DNA from: Fluviirhizobium alvei
Lineage (GTDB): Bacteria > Pseudomonadota > Alphaproteobacteria > Rhizobiales > Rhizobiaceae
DNA length: 64,000 nt
Assembly: GCF_030551875.1 (NCBI RefSeq)
Contig: NZ_JAUOZU010000007.1
Span: 310,001 to 374,000, forward strand
Reading direction: 5' to 3'
Under the pieces are notes generated by a model, which saw only the letters and a program-made list of their open reading frames with translations, was not told the origin of the DNA and did no database searches. Made by a program: the position numbers and the translations under genes. Shown here in pieces: positions 54,545-62,755 of this stretch (its first letter is position 1; each line of letters starts with the position of its first letter).

Positions 54545-55701
54545 AGGCCGAACTCCGAACGAATAAGGTCGGAATGCTCACCCACAAGCGGAGCAGCGCG
54601 ATTGCCATGCGGCCGCGCGCCATTCACCCGGATGGGCGAAGATGTTGTCAGGATCGACACATTGTCTTCCCGTTCGACTGTCTGCAGAATGTCCATCACC
54701 TTGAAACCGTCATGCGCCATAAGCTCCTCCCAATTGAGGACGCGCGCGCACCATATATCGGCCGGCTCGAGGATTGAAAGCCACTCATCCACGCTTTTCG
54801 TCGCAACCTTGTCGGCAATGATGCGCTTGATCGTATCGCGCTCGCCGAACCAGCTGGAAGGATCGTCACGATAGGGCGCGAGATCCCCGATATCCATGAG
54901 ATCCTGCAATCGCGAGATCGGCGTCATGGCAATGGCGATATAGGCATCGGCGGCCTTGTAGACGCCGTAAGGCGCCGAAAGATAGGCGTGCGCAGAACGG
55001 AATTCCGAGCGCTTCGGCATCCGTCGTCCATCATTGAGATAGGTGGTCAGCACTTCGAACTGGAAATCGACCAGCGCTTCGAGCAGGCTGGTTTCCACAT
55101 GGCTGCCCTTGCCGGAAATGCCCTTGCGGACCAGTGCCGCCAGAATGCCCTGACAGATCGCGGCGCCGGCCAGCATATCACCCACAGCAAGGCCGAACGG
55201 CACCGGCCCCTGCCCTTCATCGCCGTTGAGCCACATGACGCCGGAACGCGCCTGCGCCAGAAGGTCCTGGCCCGGACGCTTCACCCAGGGCCCTTCCTCG
55301 CCATAACCACTGATCGAAGCATAGACGATCGAAGGATTGATCGCCTTGACCGATTCATAATCGAGGCCGAGCCGCTCGATGACGCCGGGGCGGAAATTCT
55401 GGATCATCACATCGGCACGCGCGAGCAGCTTGCGCAACGCCGCCATGTCCGCCTCGTTCTTCATATCGATCGCGAGGCTCTGCTTGCCGCGGTTGATCGC
55501 ATGAAAAATCGTGGAATCGCCGCCGATTTCGGTGTCGCTCAGATAGAGCCGACGCGAGAGATCGCCACCATCCGGCCGCTCGACCTTGATCACCCGCGCA
55601 CCCAAATCCTGCAGCCTCAGCGAACAGTAGGGCCCGGACAGAAACTGGCTCATGTCCACGACAAGCAGCCCCTCGAGCGGCATTTCAACGACATTATTCA
55701 T
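54541..55701 (-). CDS. CaiB/BaiF family CoA-transferase
   Basis: 386-residue class III CoA-transferase. The N-terminal LVVDMSQFLSGPYCSLRLQDLGA and VIKVERPDGGD bind CoA. Asp175 in VGDMLAGA corresponds to the catalytic aspartate that forms the acyl anhydride. NFRPGVIERLGLDYE and YASISGYGEEGP are further family motifs. The start has GGAAGC upstream, and an inverted repeat TGAATA-N3-TATTCA lies 66 bp upstream. Coupled to the solute-binding-like gene. Substrate unknown; a sugar-derived carboxylic acid is possible given the neighbourhood. Confidence 0.9.
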   Translation of the reverse strand: MNNVVEMPLEGLLVVDMSQFLSGPYCSLRLQDLGARVIKVERPDGGDLSRRLYLSDTEIGGDSTIFHAINRGKQSLAIDMKNEADMAALRKLLARADVMIQNFRPGVIERLGLDYESVKAINPSIVYASISGYGEEGPWVKRPGQDLLAQARSGVMWLNGDEGQGPVPFGLAVGDMLAGAAICQGILAALVRKGISGKGSHVETSLLEALVDFQFEVLTTYLNDGRRMPKRSEFRSAHAYLSAPYGVYKAADAYIAIAMTPISRLQDLMDIGDLAPYRDDPSSWFGERDTIKRIIADKVATKSVDEWLSILEPADIWCARVLNWEELMAHDGFKVMDILQTVEREDNVSILTTSSPIRVNGARPHGNRAAPLVGEHSDLIRSEFGL

Positions 55702-55766
55702 ATATGATGCTTCCAGACCCTATGGACGGCTGATTTTCAGCCATCGCCTCCCATTTCCTTCTTATG

Positions 55767-55781
55767 TGAATAATCTATTCA
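55767..55781. promoter_or_regulatory. Inverted repeat upstream of the CoA-transferase gene
   Basis: Perfect TGAATA-N3-TATTCA, 66 bp before the CoA-transferase start in the region divergent to the RTX gene. It shares the TGAA...TTCA form with the site before the IclR gene and may be part of the same regulon. Confidence 0.45.
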
Positions 55782-55964
55782 AATATGGGAGTCTTTGCAA
55801 GCGGACAGCGAAAAATCTTGAGCGATGGGAGGATCGATCCCGACAAAGGGATGTGAAACGGCGGTTGCTTCGATGAATGGCTAGCCAACCCAATTTTCTT
55901 CACTTGCGATTTGGCAAATTCGAAGGCGAAATGCTGCAACGTTTCCAGCCAAGAGGATTTGACC

Positions 55965-57911
55965 ATGGCCCTCGTGACCATCACCGGTTTCACCTACGGA
56001 GAATTCACCGGGACAAGCATCACCAACAGCGACCTCCTTGTGGACACGGGCGCCGTCGTCGTTGCCACAAGTAGCATCGCAGGATACGGAATTGCCGCCT
56101 CTGGAACCAGCCAGAGCATTGAAGTGAATGGTACGGTCTTCGGTCAACTCTGTTCGCTGTCAATGACGAATGGCAACAGCACTCTTCTGGGGCTCACACT
56201 CACAGTCGGCACGACCGGAACGCTTTCGTCCACGATTGAGGGAATGCTCCTTACTGGCTATGGCAACACCATTACCAATGCCGGTCATATCGCCGGCGGC
56301 TACGGTCTTTTTGTCCATGCGAGTTCCGGCGCAACGACGACCACCATCACCAACAGTGGTTCGATTGTCGGCCACATGCACAACCCGTCCAACGATTATC
56401 ATGCCGGCATTGTCCATCTCGGTTCGGAGGAGATGGTCGTCATCAATACCGGTCTCATCAAGGGCTATTCGCGTTCGTACAACGCCAATGCTTTGTCGAG
56501 CGGCGTTGATGACATTACCAACAAAGGCGTAATGATCGGCGACATTCTGCTCGGAGATGGTGAAGACATCTATGGCGGACGTCTCGGCCGCGTCGATGGC
56601 GTGGTCTATGGCAATGCCGGAGCTGACCTGTTGCGTGGCGGCATCGGCGACGAAACGATCAATGGTGGCAATGACGCCGATGAACTTGAAGGCAATGGCG
56701 GCAACGACACGCTGGACGGAGGAAGCGGCGCCGATGCGATGGCGGGTGGCGCCGGCGATGACATCTATTTCGTCGATGATGCCGGAGACAGCGCCACCGA
56801 GGCCGCCGGCAATGGGACCGACATCGTCTACGCGACCGTGAACTGGGAACTCGCCGATCATGTCGAGCATCTCATCCTGAACGGCTCCGGAGACCTGAGT
56901 GCCACGGGCAATGCGCTTGCCAACGAGATCGCCGGCAACGCGGGCAACAACCAGATCGATGGCGGCGAAGGGGCCGATACGCTGGCCGGTGGCACCGGAA
57001 ACGACAGCTACATCGTCGACGATTTGAACGACACCGTGATCGAGGAGGAGGACGGTGGCACCGACAGCATTTCCGCCTCGGTGACCTGGACACTTGGTGA
57101 TCATGTCGAAAATCTTGTCCTCACCGGAATTGCGGCCATCAACGGCACCGGCAATGATCTCGACAATGAAATCACAGGCAACGATGCTGGCAACAGCCTG
57201 TCAGGGCTCGAGGGGAACGACATTCTCGTTGGCGGTGCTGGCAATGATGTGCTCGATGGCGGCTTGGGCACCGATACGATGAGCGGCGGCGCCGATGACG
57301 ATGCCTATATCGTTGACGATGCCGGCGACGTCCTGACCGAACTGTCTGACCAGGGGACCGATACCGTATCCGCTTCGATCAGCTGGATCCTCGGGGCAAA
57401 CTTCGAAAATCTCGTGCTGAACGGCAGCGGCGCCAACAACGGAACCGGCAACGAACTCGCCAACCAGATCACAGGAAACGCGGGCGAAAACACGCTCTCG
57501 GGTCTGGGAGCCGCCGATTCTCTCTTCGGAAATGGCGGCGCGGACCGGCTGATCGGCGGCGGCGGTGCCGACAACCTCAACGGAGGCAAGGGCGCCGACC
57601 AGTTCATCTTCCTTACATTGAGCGATTCAAAGCCAAGCGCTTCGGGACGCGATGTCATTTTCGATTTCATCCGCAAGCAAGGCGACATCATCGACCTCTC
57701 CGCGATCGATGCCAATTCCGGTCGCAATGGCGATCAGGATTTCGTGCTGATGGGCGAAACAGCCTTCACGGGCAAAGCCGGGCAACTGCGCTACCACCAC
57801 AGCAACGGCGACACGGTTGTTCTGGCCGACACCAACGGTGACAAGAAGGCCGATTTTTCCCTCCAACTGGAAGGTGAACTCGATCTGGTGAGCGGAGATT
57901 TCAGCCTTTAG
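55965..57911 (+). CDS. RTX-type calcium-binding secreted protein
   Basis: 648 residues from the ATG at 55965 (AGAGGATTTGACC upstream). The N-terminal 240 residues form repeats of short strands (TITNSGSIVGHM, NTITNAGHIAGGYG, NTGLIKGYS), suggesting a beta-helix. From about 240 to 560 there are RTX nonapeptide repeats of the GGxGxDxhx type (GGIGDETINGGNDADELEG, GGAGNDVLDGG), interspersed with D/T-rich segments recurring about every 90 residues (YIVDDAGD ... TVSASISWILG ... ENLVLNGSG). The C-terminal domain (about 570-648, QFIFLTLSDSKPSASGRDVI) is a serralysin-like type I secretion region. No T1SS genes are nearby. Likely surface or extracellular; function unknown. Confidence 0.88.
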   Translation: MALVTITGFTYGEFTGTSITNSDLLVDTGAVVVATSSIAGYGIAASGTSQSIEVNGTVFGQLCSLSMTNGNSTLLGLTLTVGTTGTLSSTIEGMLLTGYGNTITNAGHIAGGYGLFVHASSGATTTTITNSGSIVGHMHNPSNDYHAGIVHLGSEEMVVINTGLIKGYSRSYNANALSSGVDDITNKGVMIGDILLGDGEDIYGGRLGRVDGVVYGNAGADLLRGGIGDETINGGNDADELEGNGGNDTLDGGSGADAMAGGAGDDIYFVDDAGDSATEAAGNGTDIVYATVNWELADHVEHLILNGSGDLSATGNALANEIAGNAGNNQIDGGEGADTLAGGTGNDSYIVDDLNDTVIEEEDGGTDSISASVTWTLGDHVENLVLTGIAAINGTGNDLDNEITGNDAGNSLSGLEGNDILVGGAGNDVLDGGLGTDTMSGGADDDAYIVDDAGDVLTELSDQGTDTVSASISWILGANFENLVLNGSGANNGTGNELANQITGNAGENTLSGLGAADSLFGNGGADRLIGGGGADNLNGGKGADQFIFLTLSDSKPSASGRDVIFDFIRKQGDIIDLSAIDANSGRNGDQDFVLMGETAFTGKAGQLRYHHSNGDTVVLADTNGDKKADFSLQLEGELDLVSGDFSL

Positions 57912-57921
57912 GCCTATTCCC

Positions 57922-59076
57922 TCAAGCCTTTGGTCTTTCGAGTTCGGCGCGGATTGCCTCACAATGTTCGCCGAGCTTTGGGGAGCGCCGGTCGAGCGCC
58001 AGTTCCGCGTTCGAGTAACGGATGGGGGACCTTAGGCCCGGAATGCCGTCCGGCTCGATTTTCATGCCGCGATGGATGAATTGCGGATCTTCGAAAACAT
58101 CGGCGACCGTATTGATCGGGCCGGCGGGGACGCCCGCTTTTTCGAGCATGGAAAGAAGATCGTCGCGCGCAAAGGTCAGGGTGCGGGCTTCCATCCGCTC
58201 GGTCAGCTCGACACGATTGGCAACACGCGCCGCATTGGTCGTGAATTTTTCATCGGCTGCCATCTCGCCAAGACCGAGAAGCTCGGCAAGCCGGGCGAAC
58301 TGTCCGTCATTGCCGCAGGCGATGATCAGATGGCCATCGCTAACCGGGAAGGTCTGGTAAGGCGCGATATTGGGATGGGCATTGCCAAGCCGCCGCGGCG
58401 CCTTGCCGGAAGCAAGAAAATTCATGGCCTGATTGGCGAGAACGCCGGTCATGCAATCGAACAGCGACATATCGATATGCTGGCCCTCGCCTGTCCGCTC
58501 ACGCATCAGGAGAGCGGCCTGGATGGCGATGACGGAATAGACGCCGGTGAAAATATCGGCAAAGGCGACGCCGATCTTCTGCGGTTCGCCGTTCGGATCG
58601 CCGGTCAGGTCCATGATGCCGCCCATGCCCTGGATCATGAAATCGTAGCCGGCGCGCGCCGCATAGGGGCCGTCCTGACCAAAGCCGGTGATCGAGCAGT
58701 AGATCAGGCGCGGATTGACAGCCTTGAGACTGTCGTAGTCGAGCCCATACTTCTTCAAACCGCCAAGCTTGAAGTTCTCGATCAGCACATCGCTTTCGGC
58801 AGCGAGACGCAAGACGAGCGCACGCCCCTCCTCGGCGGTGAAATCGGCGGTGATCGATCGCTTGCCGCGATTGGCGGCATGAAAATAGGCCGCAGCGCGC
58901 TCGCCACCGTTGTCGATATAGGGAGGGCCCCATTTGCGGGTATCATCCCCTTCCGGGCTCTCGACCTTGATGACGTCGGCACCGAGATCCGCCAGCACCT
59001 GTCCGGCCCAGGGGCCCGCGAGAATGCGGGCAAGCTCAAGCACCTTGATGCCGGAAAGCGGGTGGTTAGCGCTCAT
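57922..59076 (-). CDS. CaiB/BaiF family CoA-transferase, probable glutarate CoA-transferase
   Basis: 384-residue class III CoA-transferase. Family motifs are LELARILAGPWAGQVLADLGAD, VIKVESPEGDDTRKWGPP, the catalytic Asp174 in FADIFTG, and HIDMSLFDCM. It is encoded with glutaryl-CoA dehydrogenase and a small membrane protein, the arrangement expected for succinyl-CoA:glutarate CoA-transferase (SUGCT type), which would make glutaryl-CoA for the dehydrogenase (inference). The start overlaps the membrane-protein gene by 11 bp. Distinct from the CaiB/BaiF protein at 54541. Confidence 0.88.
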   Translation of the reverse strand: MSANHPLSGIKVLELARILAGPWAGQVLADLGADVIKVESPEGDDTRKWGPPYIDNGGERAAAYFHAANRGKRSITADFTAEEGRALVLRLAAESDVLIENFKLGGLKKYGLDYDSLKAVNPRLIYCSITGFGQDGPYAARAGYDFMIQGMGGIMDLTGDPNGEPQKIGVAFADIFTGVYSVIAIQAALLMRERTGEGQHIDMSLFDCMTGVLANQAMNFLASGKAPRRLGNAHPNIAPYQTFPVSDGHLIIACGNDGQFARLAELLGLGEMAADEKFTTNAARVANRVELTERMEARTLTFARDDLLSMLEKAGVPAGPINTVADVFEDPQFIHRGMKIEPDGIPGLRSPIRYSNAELALDRRSPKLGEHCEAIRAELERPKA

Positions 59077-59482
59077 GACGATGCGACCTCAGGATATGAA
59101 AAAGCGGAAGAAGGGCAAAGAGTGCCTGACCGAACAGGCCGAGAAGGCGCGGCGGCGTCAGATCGGACCAGTAGACAAGCATGTTGTCGACAAAGACGTA
59201 AGGACCGAACAGGCCAGCAAGCAGGCTTTCGGCAATCTGGAGGAAGAGAAACGAGAACAGGCCGATCTCGATACCATCGCCGATCGACAGCGGAGCGGAT
59301 AGACGCACCACCCGTGCCGCGACCAAGGCGGAGAAGGCCAGCATGATCGGGATCTCGACCGCCACGGCTGCGAGATCGCCGATGACGGGCGCGAGGAAGA
59401 AGATCCTGAGCGCGCCCATGGCAAAACCGAGGAGGAAGACGATGGCCGTGTACAATCCCGAAATTCGCAAGAGCCTGGCCAT
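59066..59482 (-). CDS. Small four-helix membrane protein between CoA-transferase and dehydrogenase genes
   Basis: 138 residues, strongly hydrophobic with about four transmembrane helices (about 7-30, 36-58, 68-90, 112-130). It sits inside the glutarate-type operon, overlapping the CoA-transferase start by 11 bp and following gcdH by 11 bp. I do not recognise the family. Possible roles include transport or membrane tethering for this pathway; no evidence in the sequence decides. Confidence 0.78.
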   Translation of the reverse strand: MARLLRISGLYTAIVFLLGFAMGALRIFFLAPVIGDLAAVAVEIPIMLAFSALVAARVVRLSAPLSIGDGIEIGLFSFLFLQIAESLLAGLFGPYVFVDNMLVYWSDLTPPRLLGLFGQALFALLPLFHILRSHRHER

Positions 59483-59493
59483 CGTCAGGAACC

Positions 59494-60681
59494 TCAGAAG
59501 AATGCCTGAAGACCGGTCTGCGCCCGGCCGAGGATCAGCGCGTGAACGTCATGCGTACCCTCGTAGGTGTTGACCGTTTCGAGATTCTGGGCGTGACGCA
59601 TGACATGGTAGCCGATCTGGATACCGTTGCCGCCATGCATGTCGCGGGCAGCACGGGCAATATCGAGCGCCTTGCCGCAATTGTTGCGCTTGACGATGGA
59701 GATCATTTCCGGCGCCAGCTTCTTCTGGTCCATCAGTTCACCGACGCGCAGCGATCCCTGCAGGCCAAGCGCGATCTCGGTCTGCATGTCGGCGAGCTTC
59801 TTCTGGTAAAGCTGGGTGCCGGCGAGCGGCTTGTCGAACTGCTTGCGATCCAGACCATATTGGCGGGCGCGGAACCAGCAATCCTCGGCAGCCCCCATGA
59901 CGCCCCAGGAAATGCCGTAGCGGGCACGGTTGAGGCAGCCGAAGGGACCGGCAAGACCCGAAACATTCGGCAACAGCGCATCTTCGCTGACTTCGACGCC
60001 ATCGAGGACGATCTCGCCGGTGATGGAAGCGCGCAGCGACAGCTTGCCGCCGATCTTCGGCGCCGACAGGCCCTTCATGCCCTTTTCGAGCACGAAACCA
60101 CGGATCTTGTTGTCATGGGCTTCGGACTTCGCCCAGACGACGAAAACGTCGGCGATCGGGGCATTGGAAATCCACATCTTGGAGCCGCGCAGGCGATAAC
60201 CGCCGGCAATCTTTTCCGCGCGCGTCTTCATGCCGCCGGGATCCGAACCGGCATCCGGTTCGGTGAGGCCGAAGCAGCCGATCAGATCGCCCGAGACGAG
60301 ACCCGGCAGATACTTCTTGCGCTGCTCATCGGAGCCATAGGCATAGATCGGGTGAATGACGAGCGAGGACTGCACGCTCATCATCGAGCGGTAACCGGAA
60401 TCGATCCGCTCCACTTCGCGCGCCACAAGCCCGTAAGCCACGTAGGAGGCATTGGCCGCGCCATATTCTTCCGGAAGCGTGACGCCGAGCAGACCCGCCT
60501 GCCCCATCAGCTTGAACAGAGCCGGATCCGTCTTCTCCTCGAGATAGGCTTCCTCGACGCGCGGCAGAAGCTCGGCCTTGGCAAAGGCAGCCGCCGAATC
60601 GCGAATCATGCGTTCGTCTTCGGAAATCTGTTCATCGAGCAGGAAAGGATCATTCCAGGAAAAAGGCGATTTGTCGCTCAC
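59494..60681 (-). CDS. gcdH: Glutaryl-CoA dehydrogenase
   Basis: 395-residue acyl-CoA dehydrogenase that oxidises and decarboxylates glutaryl-CoA to crotonyl-CoA in glutarate and lysine catabolism. GTG start at 60681 with GGAGGATATGAC. Family features are [20 protein letters not shown] (FAD/substrate), [39 protein letters not shown], and the C-terminal [21 protein letters not shown] motif containing the catalytic base glutamate, which is specific for the GcdH subgroup. Divergent from a LysR regulator, with 9-bp direct repeats in the shared promoter region. Confidence 0.94.
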   Translation of the reverse strand: MSDKSPFSWNDPFLLDEQISEDERMIRDSAAAFAKAELLPRVEEAYLEEKTDPALFKLMGQAGLLGVTLPEEYGAANASYVAYGLVAREVERIDSGYRSMMSVQSSLVIHPIYAYGSDEQRKKYLPGLVSGDLIGCFGLTEPDAGSDPGGMKTRAEKIAGGYRLRGSKMWISNAPIADVFVVWAKSEAHDNKIRGFVLEKGMKGLSAPKIGGKLSLRASITGEIVLDGVEVSEDALLPNVSGLAGPFGCLNRARYGISWGVMGAAEDCWFRARQYGLDRKQFDKPLAGTQLYQKKLADMQTEIALGLQGSLRVGELMDQKKLAPEMISIVKRNNCGKALDIARAARDMHGGNGIQIGYHVMRHAQNLETVNTYEGTHDVHALILGRAQTGLQAFF

Positions 60682-60741
60682 GTCATATCCTCCAGATTGG
60701 ATGCGCAGTTTTCGCGCGCTTCGCCCAACATTTCAAACCAT

Positions 60742-60771
60742 ATTTACTCACAGGATTATTCCATTTACTCA
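60742..60771. promoter_or_regulatory. Direct repeats between gcdH and the LysR gene
   Basis: Two perfect ATTTACTCA copies (60742-60750 and 60763-60771) spaced 21 bp start to start, two helical turns, in the 96-bp divergent promoter. This is the arrangement expected of a LysR-type operator pair. Confidence 0.6.
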
Positions 60772-60777
60772 TAATGC

Positions 60778-61686
60778 ATGCAGAAAATCCAACGCCGATT
60801 GCTCCCCTCCACCAGCGCATTGGCCGCTTTCGATGCGGTGGCGCGTCTAGCGAGCTTTTCCGCCGCCGCACTGGAACTATCGCTGACCCAGGGTGCCATC
60901 AGCCGCCAGATTGCCGGTCTCGAAGCGCAATTGGGTGTGCGCCTGTTCGAACGCTCAACCCGCGCCACATTGACGCCGGTCGGCCAGATCTATGCGCGAT
61001 CGATTGCCTCGGCGCTGGAGATCATACGCTCCGCCTCGCTGGAGGCCATGACGCGAATGCATGGCAACACGCTGAATCTCGCCATTCTGCCGACCTTTGG
61101 CACGCGCTGGCTGATGCCGCGGATTTCCGGCTTCATTGCCCGCCATCCCGGCATCATTCTCAATTTCGCAACCCGGATCGGACAGTTCGATTTCGAAAGC
61201 GAAGCGCTCGATGCCGCGATCCATGTCGGCGCGCGTCCCTGGCCGGGAACCGAATCCCGCTTCCTCATGAACGAAACGGTTCTCCCGGTCTGCAGCCCCG
61301 ATTTCCTAAACATCCATCCGATTGAGAGCCCGAACGATCTGCGTGACCTGCCGCTTCTGCATATGGCATCGCGTCCCGGCGCCTGGGACCATTGGTTTGC
61401 AAGCCTCGATCTGCCACCGCCCGCCGGACGTGGAATGGGTTTCGAACAATTCTCGAACGTGGAACAGGCTTGCGTGGCGGGGCTTGGCATTGGCCTGATG
61501 CCGGCCTTTCTGATCCGTTCGGAACTGGCTTCGGGCCAGCTTGTGCGCGCCTGGCCGCATGAGATCGAAAGCAACAGCACCTATTCGCTCGTCTATCCGA
61601 TCTCGCGGCGATCGCACCCGCCGCTGGTCGCCTTCGCCGACTGGCTGGAAGAAGAGGCGCAGGCCTTCAGCAGGACCGAACCTTAA
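60778..61686 (+). CDS. LysR family transcriptional regulator (GcdR/GcvA-like)
   Basis: 302 residues. The N-terminal winged helix-turn-helix covers about 8-65 (LPSTSALAAFDAVARLASFSAAALELSLTQGAISRQIAGLEAQLGVRLFER, in pieces). The effector domain (about 90-295) contains LPTFGTRWLMPRISGFIARHPGI and the GLGIGLMPAFLI segment. The placement next to gcdH is that of glutarate regulators, so it probably activates gcdH and the CoA-transferase in response to glutarate or glutaryl-CoA (inference). Confidence 0.9.
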   Translation: MQKIQRRLLPSTSALAAFDAVARLASFSAAALELSLTQGAISRQIAGLEAQLGVRLFERSTRATLTPVGQIYARSIASALEIIRSASLEAMTRMHGNTLNLAILPTFGTRWLMPRISGFIARHPGIILNFATRIGQFDFESEALDAAIHVGARPWPGTESRFLMNETVLPVCSPDFLNIHPIESPNDLRDLPLLHMASRPGAWDHWFASLDLPPPAGRGMGFEQFSNVEQACVAGLGIGLMPAFLIRSELASGQLVRAWPHEIESNSTYSLVYPISRRSHPPLVAFADWLEEEAQAFSRTEP

Positions 61687-61697
61687 GGTCAAAAAAC

Positions 61698-62201
61698 TCA
61701 GCCGGACTCCACCACCTGCCGGACACGGCGGGAGGCCATGTAGAGCGACGTGATATGTACGAGCGTATAGACTGCATATCCCATGGCACCGATATAGGCA
61801 CAGATCAAAACCAGACGGCTGAGCGTCGAAACAAAGAAATGCTCCATGATCACTTTGCCAGCAGGAATGGTGATGAGATTGGCTGCAATGATCGCAACCA
61901 CCAATCCAAACAGGTAGAAAAGGGAGATAGGTTCGAAAAGCCTTGTATTATCGTCGTGCTTGCTTGCGAGAAGAAAGTGAAGGTTCGCCGGCGCATAATG
62001 TTTGAAACAATAGAGCGCCACCGTTTCAACCAAAAGTTCAGCGCGCACTGCAGCATCGAGATAGAGATTGTCGATATCTACGACGGTTCCATCATTCTGG
62101 CGGATGGAAATTGGTATCGATTTATGGCCGGAATCAATGCTTTCCAACGCCACAGGTTGAACAATCGATCCGGTAATGACAATGATGTCCCCGACAGCCA
62201 T
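61698..62201 (-). CDS. Hypothetical membrane protein
   Basis: 167 residues. A soluble N-terminal part (about 1-90, GDIIVITGSIVQPVALES and DNLYLDAAVRAELLVETVALYCFKHYAP) is followed by two transmembrane helices (about 92-113 and 125-155). The N-terminal strand pattern could be an OB- or SH3-like fold. Convergent with the LysR gene 11 bp away. I do not recognise the family; third-position G/C use is lower than in neighbours, which may hint at recent arrival. Confidence 0.6.
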   Translation of the reverse strand: MAVGDIIVITGSIVQPVALESIDSGHKSIPISIRQNDGTVVDIDNLYLDAAVRAELLVETVALYCFKHYAPANLHFLLASKHDDNTRLFEPISLFYLFGLVVAIIAANLITIPAGKVIMEHFFVSTLSRLVLICAYIGAMGYAVYTLVHITSLYMASRRVRQVVESG

Positions 62202-62555
62202 CCATCGCCCCTATTTTCGCCGGTACAGCGCTACGTTGTTAATTGCCCTATCAATAATTTCCACATACCATGCAACGCAAGGTGCAAAGTCGCTTAATTT
62301 GCTGAAAAGCTAATAAAATTTACGAATGTAGGCGCTTTATGATCACCAATCATTTTTTCGACCCATCGCCTGGTGTCGCTAGAACATCCACTGGTTCAGC
62401 GGCTGGCGAAAACAAGGTCGGATAGTTCCTTTTGGGCACGACCGCACCTAAGCATTGGTCGGAACTTAACGAACCAGGCGAGCGCCCTCATTTTCGGGCA
62501 CCGAAGCTCGTCTCAGGTTTTTCCGTTTTATTCAGGGAATTGTCGCTGAATGAAA
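62202..62555. other. Intergenic region between the membrane protein and the tRNA
   Basis: 354 bp, relatively A/T rich near 62300-62345. No supportable coding frame. It must hold the promoter of the membrane-protein gene (minus) and the 3' trailer of the tRNA (minus). No repeats or attachment site duplicating the tRNA end were seen. Confidence 0.5.
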
Positions 62556-62632
62556 TGGTAGCGGGAGGCGGACTTGAACCGCCGACCTTGGGGTTATGAA
62601 TCCCACGCTCTCACCACCTGAGCTACCCCGCC
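62556..62632 (-). tRNA. tRNA with CAU anticodon (probable elongator Met)
   Basis: 77 nt read on the minus strand, with CCA encoded at the 3' end. Acceptor stem GGCGGGG pairs with TCCCGCT (G-U at both ends), T8 A9, D stem GCTC/GAGC, anticodon loop TTCATAA with CAU, and T arm GGCGG-TTCAAGT-CCGCC. The anticodon stem has an A-C mismatch at 31-39, so the closing pair is lost. Elongator Met fits best; a lysidine-modified Ile2 tRNA with CAU cannot be fully excluded. Confidence 0.93.
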
Positions 62633-62755
62633 ACATGATCCCGAGGCCTGAGCCCCAAGGAACGGGCGGCTTATATGTCTGCCCCCGTTGCCCTGTCAAG
62701 CGCTGTTGTGGAAAAACAGCAAGTTGCCGGAAAATTTCGGCAGTTTCCCGGAATC

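Noticed and set aside
62556-62632. tRNA as integration site for a genomic island
   Set aside because: No integrase gene is nearby and no direct repeat of the tRNA 3' end was seen within the window.
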